The notes under the pieces were generated by a model. The model saw only the letters and a list, made by a program, of their open reading frames with translations. It did no database searches and had not been told where the DNA came from. Positions 23,121-33,796 of a stretch of DNA of 64,000 bases are shown piece after piece. Origin of the DNA: Allium sativum (lineage: Eukaryota > Streptophyta > Magnoliopsida > Asparagales > Amaryllidaceae); contig CM060912.1 in the NCBI GenBank assembly GCA_030737875.1, positions 201,947,231-202,011,230 on the forward strand, read 5' to 3'. Both the position numbers and the translations under genes were made by a program. Position 1 is the first letter of the stretch. Each line of letters begins with the position of its first letter.

Positions 23121-23919
23121 GTAAGTGCAACCTAACATTAATATTTTGATAAGAAAAACATTTTCTCATATTTTCTTCATAAATGCCAAGATGCATATTT
23201 GGTTTTGCTTTATTTTAGCTGAAAGAAAATATTAGACGATAGGTGTACTAATTCCATTGCTTGCTAATACGAACTGTTAGAACCTGGTTTCCAGAAGAAA
23301 TTTAAATTTTGCTAAATTATTTCTGATTTATCTTCATTTTTTTGTTCACTAACTTTAGCCTCACCCATCTGTACATCACCATTCTGATCTTTGGTGCCTT
23401 AATCAACTTGAACGCGCATTACCCTTTTATTTTGTTCGGTCAAATAATGCGAATTTGCGAGTATACAAATCCAAAGAGAACTAAATATCTATATTATGAA
23501 ATTAAGAGTAAAAAAAAGCTTTAATGACCCTGACCTTGATATTTGTGTGTGTGTGTGTGTATATATGTATATATATACATATTTGCTGATAAGAAATAGA
23601 CTGTAAACTTGTTAAAATATGTGTAGCGATTACTGTTGTATACATACATGTTCTAATTACATGATTAACTTGTGGCATATTATGTACTTGAGTTATTAAC
23701 TGTAGAATTGAGAAAATTACATGTTAATTTGTTAGATTTGAACAATTACATGATTAAATGATTACATATTAGAATAGAATTAATTACCTGTTAGAAAGAA
23801 CATGCGACATAAAATGGGCTTTATATGATGACATGTAAAATATAGATTATAGTAAAAAATTGAAAGAATGGACATGCCTAAATTATATAGAAAATTTGCA
23901 GTAAATAGAAAACTGTAAC
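23121..23919. other. Gene-free AT-rich stretch
   Basis: Possibly intron or decayed repeat following the exon fragment. Apart from a (TG)n/(TA)n microsatellite I see nothing specific. Confidence 0.4.
23543..23580. repeat. (TG)n(TA)n microsatellite
   Basis: A run of TG followed by TA-rich dinucleotides. Confidence 0.9.
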
Positions 23920-24148
23920 GCACTTAGACACGAGGTTAAATTCAACTTGTGGTAGAAGCCTGCCCGGAACCGCCCGGCAAATCCAGCGTCCACAAGTTGT
24001 TAATTTAATGTGAGGGTTCTAGTGCGTAAATAAACATGTAATAGTGCTAAGACACGTGGTTAAGTCAACTTGTGGAAGAAGTCTGTCCGGAATCGCCCGG
24101 CAAATCTAGCATCCACAAGTGGTAGGCTTAATGTAAGAGGTCTAGTAC
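23920..24148 (+). ncRNA. Tandem pair of structured RNA-like units
   Basis: Two units about 124 bp apart. Each has an outer stem (GCACTTAGAC with the GTTCTAGTGC region; GCTAAGAC with GTCTAGTAC) and a middle stem. In unit 1 the middle stem is CAACTTGTGG (23943-23952) with CCACAAGTTG (23990-23999), a perfect 10 bp. Each also has an apical hairpin, TGCCCGG-AACCG-CCCGGCA in unit 1 (23961-23979). The same doubled unit occurs in the chromovirus LTR at 56598-56820. This is structure in an LTR-like sequence; expression as an independent RNA is not shown. Confidence 0.5.
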
Positions 24149-24183
24149 GTAAACATATATATAAATATATGTATATAAAAGGA

Positions 24184-24663
24184 TAGAAATAAATGACACT
24201 AATTGTGATTAATGGAAATGAATAAAGAAATGAATGAAAGATAATTACAACAGTAAAAGAAGTGGAATGAACGGGGAATGATAATAATCTATTATAAATG
24301 AGTTACATTAATTGGAATGTTTTATAATAGGTAGGCTAGTCCTAGGGACAAGTGGAAATTATAACTTAGGCTATAATAAGATAAAGAAAGTGGAATAACT
24401 TATGTAATAAGATAAGTTGTACTTAATTGTAAATTAAGTTATCTGTGAGAACGAGAATCTGAAATATGCTGATAAGGACAACATAAGTTATGTTAATGGA
24501 AAGTAGACTTATTAGTAAACCTTAGTTAAGAGAACTAAGTTAATAAGTAAACAACGATAAGTTGTAGTGACAGTGTAAGATGAAATTATGATTAAATATG
24601 AAAGAATGAGGCAAACTTATGAAATGAAATAAGCTATATTTAGTCATAAATAATGAGTGACAT
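24184..24663 (+). repeat. Older direct repeat, copy 2, left part
   Basis: Matches the first half of 15950-16766 and stops exactly where the outer giant-LTR element begins. Confidence 0.85.
24659..24663. repeat. Outer element target duplication (left)
   Basis: GACAT, against AACAT at 51226-51230. Copy 1 of the host repeat reads GACATGTTAAAC uninterrupted, so the right copy has one G-to-A change. Confidence 0.8.
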
Positions 24664-26047
24664 TGTAACGATAAGCATTTTGCCCGACCTTAATCGATCG
24701 ATAGATCGACTAAAACAGTTCAAAATCCGCATACGTTAACTCTGGGAATACAACACATCAGAACAACAACAACAGACTTTTATTATATCATGATAATATA
24801 ACATCAGAGTACAGAATATCAGAGTACATCGATAAAATACAGCAGAAGATAAATTACTATATTTTAATACATTGCAGCGGAAATAAAATAGATACAACGG
24901 AAGACAACTATGCTCTGGACACAGCTTTAAGCTTCAATCCAGAATCCTGCTCGATATAAGAACCTGTAGACAAACTACTCGACTGCCCGCGTGAAGAGAG
25001 GCACCCGAGTTTGTAAAGGTGGAAACAAACAACGGGTCAGTCATGGGACTGGTGTGGGAATTCTTAACTAATTTAACTAATAGTAACAAGGCAAATCCAA
25101 GGACCACACCGCTAACACGGAACGAGTTTACTCCAATGGATTGCCATTGCATAAACTAAAGTAAATCGTTAAAACAACGCAATGCTTTTTTGAAAAATTA
25201 AACCATCATAAGATCCAAGTCCCATCACACAATGCAACGCAAACCGGAGGACAGAGTTTTACCTTATAATGGTCAAAAATGCTTGATACGATAAAAACGA
25301 ATTTGATATTTTTATTAGTGTATATATGTTTTCAAAAACAGTTCAATCATAATGTATCAATCCTAGGACATATAGATACCATAATACTATGCTTCCATAC
25401 TAGTAATACAATCAAATCCGCATGAGGTCGTATTGGAAATTAGGTTTCCATCATGAGTCAAGGCTAGGGAGGAGCTTCTTACCGATTCGAGACACTCTAG
25501 CTAATGTCTCAGGATCCCTCGCAGTGAACCCTTGGATAGCTGCAGGGCCGGTCCACCATACGAGTTGCGGATTAGTTATTCCTGAACACACGTTTCTCGG
25601 TCCTATAGGACCTATCATCCGAGGCGCCTCATTCCATCATCCACATAAGTAAAATGTCGGGCCGTGTTAAAGCCCAATCACCACTTCTAGCTAGAAAGAA
25701 ACGTGTTGCTCTCCCTGCGTTCCCTTCTCCCGTTTTAGACTCAATCGGTGTGTGAGGCTCGCGAAGTCATGCTATACACAAAGCTATGTCTAAACAGGCT
25801 ATGCTTTGATCATCCCACAAGGTCTGCTTTTCAACAAAGCCTTGATCATATGCATCTTAGCATGCCACATCGTCACTCCATATCACACTACCAATCCTTT
25901 GCCGAAAAATATGAAAGGGTGTTAAGCAAGAGAATAAATTCTCAGCCACCAAGCATTCATACATTCAGCAGAAAATCAATAAGTATAATATATAAAGGAG
26001 TACGATGTCAGACACACATTCCATTTATAAGCTTATGCTCTGGGTCT

Positions 26048-26051
26048 GAGC
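26048..26051 (-). other. Conserved U5 hairpin, outer left LTR (3' arm)
   Basis: GCTC (26037-26040), loop TGGGTCT, GAGC (26048-26051). It is also present at 46418-46432 in the right LTR. Confidence 0.5.
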
Positions 26052-26305
26052 GAAAGCCAAATCCGTACAAATCAGCACTACGTTCGGATAACTACCATTT
26101 TAGCCCCGTCTTGGGAGCAAATCAATCAAGGGCCTCAACAATAGTTACCATTCGATGTGAAGATCGTCAGTCTTCAATCGCCGTCTTCAGTTCTTCGAAC
26201 GTCGTATCATTATTTGGAATGAGAGTAAACTCGGACTTTCCAAATAACTTTCGCATATATAAATTTGAAAACCATTTCATATCGTTGTTAATAATTTATA
26301 ACGAT

Positions 26306-26310
26306 CTATC
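26306..26310. repeat. Inner element target duplication (left)
   Basis: CTATC, identical to 40157-40161. The uninterrupted right LTR reads GATCTATCGCTATTTTTAC. Confidence 0.96.
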
Positions 26311-27532
26311 TGTAAAGGCCCGCAAATCCGTAATATCTGGGTTGACTAATAACACCACACGTCCAACCCAAATTGCACAGAAATACGAATCATTATTAGA
26401 AAGAAGTTAGAGGATGAGAAATAGAAAGAAAGAAATATTAGAATAGAAGAAAGACGAAGATCACTAACTCACAGCGTAACGAATAAAATATATTTCATAA
26501 CATAACTCTTGAAATACAAATCAGTAACTGTATATATACATACCATTATCAGAGCACAACAGGTATTCCTGGAACAGTTATAAACCCCTGTTTCCAGATA
26601 CAAACATGGTTCACAGAAGAATATATGATAGTCTATAGCTAACTGGTGAAGCCTCCTGCTTCCAGCTCTTCCAAGTGAATCTGAAAAATCCCGACTATTG
26701 GACTGCCCGTACAAATTTGAGCACCCAAGAGTTTAGGGAAAAACAAACAAAATAAACTCTGGGTCAGTCATGGGACTGGTGTGAGTAAACTCCAAACATT
26801 TGTTTAACTTTTAAAATCCTTTCAAAAGAAAAGATAATAGTAAGACCAGCCCACACATAAACACGGACGGTTTTTACCTTACTATAACCCAAAACATTTT
26901 TGATATCAAAATCCAGTGATATTATAATAATGTCTACATCAAGTAAATAACCAAATAGCAGAACGCTTGCATCTCACGTTCCACATACATAGTATAAAAA
27001 CAAAAACCTCATGGCGCTTATTGGAGATTGGATTTCCAACATGACAAGGTATGAACCACCTTCCGCTAGTGTATCTCTAGAGAGGAATACACTGGGTTCA
27101 ACAAGAACATCTTGTAACCCGGCCTACACATGACCGACCACTCATTTCGCTTGAGTGTATCGAATGTATATCACCAACGGTTGGGATCAGCAACCGTCTC
27201 CCGACTGGGACAGCATCGAATAGAATAAAAATTTAAATGAACCTCTAGATAGGTGATTATACATCCTAATGGGAGCGACCCACTTAGCCATGCTGCCTGC
27301 CCGATTTTTTTCATTTCCCGGTTGTTGAGGCCTGAGGCTTCGATTACTTTCCATTTCATTGATAACACAATTACTTTGAATGCCACATTATCAGATCCGT
27401 TAATCACTAGTTGATTTGCACAAATATTCTGGATGTTATGCTAAGGGAATAAATCCGTTGCAACCATATATATTTATACAGACCAACCTATTGATCATTG
27501 GAAATACTTTGTCAGACATTCGTCCATATACG

Positions 27533-27553
27533 TTCGTTCAGGGATTGAACGAA
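27533..27553 (-). other. Conserved U5 hairpin, inner left LTR
   Basis: TTCGTTC-AGGGATT-GAACGAA, a perfect 7 bp stem with a 7-base loop. It recurs at 35017-35037 and has counterparts in the outer and solo LTRs. Confidence 0.6.
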
Positions 27554-29329
27554 ACCGAAGGCACAATTTCTATAAATAGAGAAGGTCCTTGCACTTCACT
27601 TCGTCTTCAATTATCTTGATATATTCTGATACGCAACGCTACTGCCAATACAGAGTGGTTCACGGATAATAATCCAACCGGTCTCTCCATATTGACAACG
27701 ATGGTCAAAACTTCGATAGTCTGTGATTTAACTATCGAATAAAACAAGTGTTCATTCAACATATCAATCAAATCACTGGGCTCTTTAATTAATATTCATT
27801 AATTAAATCTTTTCTCCATTTCCCTATCAATATTTGTTAACCAAATATTTCAATAACCAAATTGGCCCTTTACGCTATTTGGAAAACATTTCTGAATATC
27901 GCCCTCCTTTATTTTCATTATTTAGAAAATATATTCTATTTGCAATTGAAAACAATTTCAATCACTTATCACTTTTTCTACTACTTTAATTTTACTCAGG
28001 AAATATTTACTTTTATATTTCCAAAGTTCCACCACTTGGGATAAACGAATGTTGTGTAAAACATTGTTACAACAAACCAAAATATTTTATTCAACTAATT
28101 CTTTTTCAAACACTTCTCTTCGAGGTGGGATTCTGCTATTTATCAATTAAAAATGAAATCAATCAAGTTGGGGTAAAATTACCTCTCATACCTTAACTGA
28201 AAACCTCCTCAACTTCAAAACGGCAAAACCACTTACCTCGAATAAACACACTATAAAACCCAATTATTCATTTTTAAAACATGCATAAATTTTGCTTTCT
28301 ATTTCTAAGTAATAGATTTTCCTTTTTGTTTATAATATTCTATTTTAGAATTCGTTTCCTTATCGAATTCTATATATATCGATACATTGATTCCTAACTA
28401 TCAAATTATCTTAAAAATATTCTAACTCCTTAAATTTCCGGAAAATTTCGCCATAACCTCCCCTGCACCGGGAGCTTCGGGATATTTCAAATAGCCTCCC
28501 ATGGCCCTCACCAATTCAAAAGAAAAAGAAAAAGCCAAGCGGCTTGCCGATACGGCGCATAAAACCTCATATATGAATTTAAACATGTACCTTTTTGTCA
28601 GGCACATAAATTAAAATCTTCATATACTTCATCCCATACCTGTCTAACACATGCTCACCTGTTTAAATTCAATTCAACTAAATTTGGTCATTTTAACTCA
28701 ATTCACTAGTTAATCCTCTTATTAGCTTCTTTGGCCTATTTTACTTTATATTTGAAAATAGCATGTTCAAATCTCTTTAATCTTGCTTATAAATTAATTT
28801 AATTCCATTCCCAACTCAAATTCCATATTCGATTCCGAATATACATATCTACCAGTTCAATTTACTTAACCCAAAACCCAAATTCGGTTCAAAATCTCAT
28901 TTAACTAAATATAGCCCGGATTAGTTAGTTTTATCCAGTTGTTAAAAATCTGATTTTTGCCTCAAAAATCATTTCACTTACTTCGCTGGAGTTCATATTT
29001 ATTTTATATCTCCAGTCTGGATTTTTCTAATGGAAATTCGGATTTTTATTTATAAAAACCCTTTTATTTATTTAAATAAACCATTATGGTTTCATAATGG
29101 ATCTGGCGCTGTTTTTCTGAAAATCTGATTTTGATGTAACTCAAAATCTATTCGACGAAATCTAGATTTTTCTTCTCTATTACAAAACTATTATCAAATC
29201 GGTCCTGACATTTCTTGTTTCGAAGAATTCCGACTTCAATTGAGCTCCGTATATCCAATTGAAGTTCGTAACAACAATTTACGAACTGCAGCACTGCGGC
29301 GAGTTCGTTTTGATTATATTTATATATAT

Positions 29330-30330
29330 ATAAACGTTTTAAAACTTCGTTTATATAAATTCAACTCCATTTTAACTCTATTTGAATTTTCCTTGATTCG
29401 AACTCCATTTTCACTTTTATTTGAATTCTATATTCAAATTCCAATTTCACTTCTATTTGAATCCTCTATTCAAATTCCATATTTCAAATTCCATTTGAAT
29501 TATATAGTTAAATCCCATAGTTTAAAATTCCATTTGAATGCTATATTCAAATCCTATAATTTAAATTCCATTTGAATTCTTTTTGAATTCTACATTCAAA
29601 TTCCCTGTTCAATTCTCTTCAAATTCAAATTCTATATTTATTTTATTTGAATTTCAAATATTCAAACTTCGATTCAATTCTATTTGAAATTTCAAATATT
29701 CAAACTCCTTTTTACTTTATTATTCAAATTCTACTTAAATCCTCTTATTTGAACTCTATTTCAAATTCCCTTGTTCAAATTCTATTTACATTCCTATATT
29801 CAAATTCTATTCACATTCCTGTATTCAAATTCTATATTTGAATTTCCTTTAAATTTTCTATATTCGATATCTGTTTAAATTTCTATATTCAAAATCTAGA
29901 TTTGAATTCTCTTCGAATTTCTATATTCAATTTCTACATAAAAATCCCATTTGAATCTCTATATTCAAAATCTATATTTAAAATCCGTTTGAATACCTAT
30001 ATCCAAATACTATATTTTTATTTTCATTTGAACTTCCTTTATTCAAATCCATTTGAATTCCTTTGAATTCAAATTCTATTTCAATTCCTTGGAATTCAAA
30101 TCCTATTTTAAATCTCCATTTGAATTCAAATTCTATTTCAAATCTCCATTTGAGTTTCTATATTCAAATCTATTTTCAAAACTTCATTTGAATTTCTATA
30201 TTCAAATCCATTTTCAAAACTTTATTTGAATTTCTATATTCAAATCTATCTTCAAAACTTCTTTATTCAAATTCCAATTTACTTCCGATATTCAAATCGT
30301 ATATTGAATTCCTTTATATTTTCTATATTC
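29330..30330. repeat. AT-rich degenerate tandem array, inner left LTR
   Basis: Short degenerate units built on TATTCAAATTCTATTTGAAT for about 1 kb. The copy in the right LTR is at 36830-37830. Confidence 0.85.
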
Positions 30331-30762
30331 ATTCTTTAAACAAGTCTTGATTTCAATTCCTTTTGAAATCGATATTTCTACTTTTGAAAATTAGATTTCC
30401 CTTTTTAATTTCACACTCGTATTTTTATTTTTGAATTATCCAATGATAATTCTTTTTTACTTCATTTATAAACTGCGTTTATAAAAGAACTATTTATAAC
30501 TTCTTTTATAAAAGAACTATTTGTTTTATTTTTCAACAAGTTTTTTTTAATCTATTTAAAAATTCAAATTCTATTTTTTTCAAAAATAGAATTTCCCCTT
30601 TAAATCTCAAATACCCCTTACCACGATATTTTAAATAAATTAACACTTAGCCCAGTGATATTTAAAACAATCAAATCATCCAATTTTCAATCATTTGATT
30701 TCTAACATGTCATATATGAATATATGGAATCAAGCAAACAAACAAACAGATAATATATTTTT

Positions 30763-30854
30763 GAGGAATCCAGTTGGATTCCTCCAACCTGTTTTTCCTG
30801 CATCCACAGACGTTAGTTAACAGAAATAATACCCATCCTGCTTCGAGGCAGGAT
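30763..30854 (-). promoter_or_regulatory. Two perfect hairpins beside a plus-strand TATAAAA, inner left LTR
   Basis: GAGGAATCC-AGTT-GGATTCCTC (30763-30784) and ATCCTGC-TTCGAG-GCAGGAT (30835-30854). TATAAAAGGGG on the plus strand and a doubled 22 bp CATCCGCTAATGA unit (about 30901-30945) follow. The first hairpin has a counterpart near 1205 in the partial giant LTR. Function is unknown. Confidence 0.5.
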
Positions 30855-31073
30855 ATCGCGGTATAAAAGGGGATCCACTTATTTATGTGGGCGTAGGGTC
30901 ATCCGCTAATGATACTGCGGGCATCCGCTAATGAAACTGCGGGAATCCAACCAATCACCAAACCAATATATAGTAGCAAGCCTATATAACTAATATTTTT
31001 AAATCAACCAGAAAGCATTTCAAACAAGCATCAAAAAATTATTTTTAACGAATAAAAATAATTCTAAATAAAA

Positions 31074-31094
31074 GGTGAGTGAGATTTACTCACC
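31074..31094. other. Perfect inverted repeat, inner left LTR
   Basis: GGTGAGT-GAGATTT-ACTCACC, conserved at 38555-38575. The arm also reads as a splice-donor-like GGTGAGT. Confidence 0.6.
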
Positions 31095-32088
31095 GTGATT
31101 TTATTTGTAGAATATCCAATGCAGCCAATTTTATAGATTTCACGATGATTCCTTCATACGTCTGGTTTTTCCAATGTAAACAATATTAATAAAATTCCAG
31201 TTATCTAAGCATACTGATTTTATTTAATAAATAAAATTTGACATGTAAACCAATCCTAGATTAACCTTACTTTCATATTCAAATGACTTATCTAAAATTT
31301 TAATTCTTTACAATAATTTCTTTAAATTAGTTATCAACCTATAAACCGATGTCATAATAAATAATTAAATTCTAATTCAAAAATACCTTACTGCCACTGA
31401 ATTCTTCATCCCAACTTTATATTTTAATTTCAAACTTGAACTAAAAATAAATTTCTAATTAACTAAGTGATGAATTAATTTAAATTAGGAGATTACCTTA
31501 AGCCATTGTTTAATTTCCTTCTTCCTTCCAGTTCTGACTATCACCAAAGTCGAACCCTACTTCCCATCAATGCCCACACAGCTCCGCTTTCTTCCCTGGA
31601 ACCACGACTATTCCCCACCATTTCGAGATCACCGTGTCCTCAGCGGCAAACACTCCTCACCATTGTCGAGCAGAGATGCCTCGTGAGTTCACCGAGCTCC
31701 TCAACTTAAATCTGAACCCCTTCTGACAACCCTAAATCACCAGTCCTGGAGCCATCGCAACTCCTTGTTGATCGAATTCCCTTTCTCCAAATCTTCGAAT
31801 GAACTCGCAAGCGCCTTGACTCCGGTCCTCTCCATCCATCACGATGAACCCTAGGCAGCGCTCGAGATTATCAAGCTCCAAGAAACTACGATCTTTGAGA
31901 GCGATTTCGATTAATATAGGAGACGCCTTCATTTTGTTTCTAAATCCCTGGAGCTTTGGAATTTTAATTGATTTGAGATGATCGATTTTTTTTAGAGAAC
32001 GACGTCAGTTGTTCAGAAGAGGGAATGGGTTTTAATTCGTTTAGGAGGAATCGGAAAATAGAAGAAAATAGAACAAAGGGTATTGCGA

Positions 32089-32096
32089 TATAAATA
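32089..32096 (-). promoter_or_regulatory. TATA-like element of inner left LTR
   Basis: TATTTATA on the minus strand (TATAAATA on plus), 0.59 kb from the 5' LTR end and upstream (minus sense) of the GC-richer island. It is weaker than in the other LTRs. Confidence 0.3.
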
Positions 32097-32690
32097 GACG
32101 AGGGATAGTTAATCACTGTGGAAATGCTCTACGTTAGTACATATAGGTATATAGGCTAGGTACATATATTAATTTCGATTAGAAATAAAGCGATTTTTAT
32201 TTAATTTAAAAAGATACTGATTTGATTTTTTTGATTTGATTTTGATCCTATCCACTAATCAAATAAATCGGGGTTCACAATTTAAACGTGAACCGCTATT
32301 TTAGCGTACCGATCGTCGTTCCAATATTATAACGCTATTATGAACTGAATTGAATATAATTTAATATTTAATTTTAACGTATATAGAATAATCATTTTAA
32401 ATCGATATAAAATAATTTAAATTCAAAAACAAATAAATTCCTTAAAAATAAATTACTATTATTATCGTTTATATTCAAATAGAATATATATTGATCATCT
32501 GAACCATTTCGATTCAGTTTTACCTTCGAATTGAATTATTTCAGTTCTCGTATTTTGATGATTATCAAAATAAATCGTATTTCGATTATTTAATCGATAA
32601 TTCAATAAAATACCATTTATATTATAAATTCAATATTTAAAACCATACTAAATATTTAAAATAAATCGACCAAAAATCCGGGTCGTTACA

Positions 32691-32720
32691 TTCTTCCCCC
32701 CTTAAAATAATTTCGTCCTC
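32691..32720 (-). promoter_or_regulatory. Inner element PPT and CGAGGACGAA motif
   Basis: On the minus strand ATTTCGAGGACGAAATTATT runs into TTTAAGGGGGGAAGAA, directly abutting the LTR. This end is typical of plant Ty3 chromoviruses. Confidence 0.88.
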
Positions 32721-33708
32721 GAAATTGCTAAGGTAGGAAAAATGATACAAATCCATTACTTTTCAAAACTTCTTTATGTTGAAACTCATCTCTTCACATT
32801 TCAACAAATTTAGTTCCACCAAAACTTTTGGTTTTCTCACCCTTAATCTAAATGATGTACACCCAATTCCAATTCTATTCAATCTTATTCAATTTGAATT
32901 TCACTAACTTATTTATCTCGATCCATTTAACTTGCTTAAGTTAAATTTTAAACTTCAGAATTCAAATTTCTGGGTTTTCCTTTCAAATCCTTCTGAAATC
33001 ACATAAATATATACATATATATATTTATTTCCATTTCAAATTCAAAACATTCGAATTTTCAAACCACTTGTTTTCTTCCAAAACAAATTTCCATCAAAAC
33101 TTTTCTAAGGTAGCAATCCATAACTTAGAAACTCGAAAATGAATACTGATGAAGCTGCAGTCATCATCAGAATTATTTTCCAGCCACTGAAGTGAGTTCA
33201 GTGCTTTATCAATTTCAAAATCCATTCAAATATGATTTTTATTCAAAAATCCCTTTCAAAACAAAGCTATATTATTCTAATATACTTCAAAAAATATTTT
33301 CCAACTTCCCAGGATTTAAATTCTGAATTCTATTTTGAATTCAATTCTAATTCATCTTATTTGTATATTCTTCATTCATATACAAATTCTATTCGGTTAT
33401 ATATAACCATTCCCATTTTATAATCTTATTTGATTATAATATTAACATTCAACACATCCATATAATATAATGATCTCAAAAATCATTCTTTCTATATCAA
33501 AATATAATTTTGGGTAAAATTATTTCATCTACCCACTTGAAAACAATATCATGTTCAATCTTCTGTTCAAGTGTTTAGAAATTCCTATCGACTTCGTGGC
33601 ATCCCACTATTCGATCAGAATTCATAAACCACTCAACAAACTAGCCAACACAATATAAAACGGTTTTTATATCAATTTACAAATAAGCGCTCTCGTATAT
33701 ACACTCAA
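32721..33708 (-). other. Inner element interior, non-coding
   Basis: About 1 kb of AT-rich sequence with no frame above about 63 codons and no recognisable gag or pol remnant. Confidence 0.7.
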
Positions 33709-33745
33709 CTCATTCTAGGGTACTACTGACCCTATCTCTAATGAG
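33709..33745 (-). other. Leader hairpin beside PBS, inner element
   Basis: CTCATT, then AGGGT (33717-33721), loop ACTACTG, ACCCT (33729-33733), then AATGAG. It is homologous to three tandem hairpins in the outer element with compensatory stem changes. It lies about 40 bases from the PBS, in the region where retroelements often carry packaging or dimerisation signals. Confidence 0.6.
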
Positions 33746-33782
33746 CACATGCCAGACAAGCCTAGGCATTCACTCAACCTAA

Positions 33783-33794
33783 GCTCTGATACCA
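33783..33794 (-). promoter_or_regulatory. Inner element PBS, initiator tRNA-Met
   Basis: TGGTATCAGAGC on the minus strand, two bases from the LTR. Confidence 0.93.
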
Positions 33795-33796
33795 AC

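Larger units (their letters stand above)
24664..26310 (-). repeat. Outer element left LTR (3' LTR), first segment
   Basis: Aligns with 45124-46690 of the right LTR and ends at the CTATC target of the inner element. About 78 bp at roughly 25612-25690 is missing from the right LTR, the main cause of the length difference. A 220-codon plus-strand frame at 25748-26410 runs across the LTR/inner-element junction and is therefore fortuitous. Confidence 0.9.
26311..32690 (-). repeat. Inner element left LTR (3' LTR)
   Basis: 6380 bp. In plus order: conserved ACTGCCCGT...GAGCACCCAAG block, hairpins, AT-rich tandem array (29330-30330), paired perfect hairpins near 30763-30854, GC-richer island at 31500-31930, TATA region and terminal GGGTCGTTACA. 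Short frames of 60-111 codons recur in both LTRs only because the LTRs are copies of each other. Confidence 0.93.

Noticed and set aside
15950..24663. The 0.8 kb direct repeats as an LTR pair of one element
   Set aside because: Copy 1 is truncated at both ends relative to copy 2, no TG/CA ends or target duplication match, and no PBS or PPT lies inside.
25748..26410. 220-codon plus-strand frame
   Set aside because: It crosses the boundary between the outer LTR and the inner element, so it cannot be an ancestral gene.
26469..26714. 81-codon minus-strand frame repeated at 33955-34200, and 66-codon pair at 31732 and 39212
   Set aside because: Conservation is between two LTRs of one insertion, so it is not independent evidence of selection; absent from the other families.
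29240..29841. Frames of 111 and 64 codons with repeated Y/F/I/S residues, and copies at 36743-37324
   Set aside because: Direct translation of the AT-rich tandem array.
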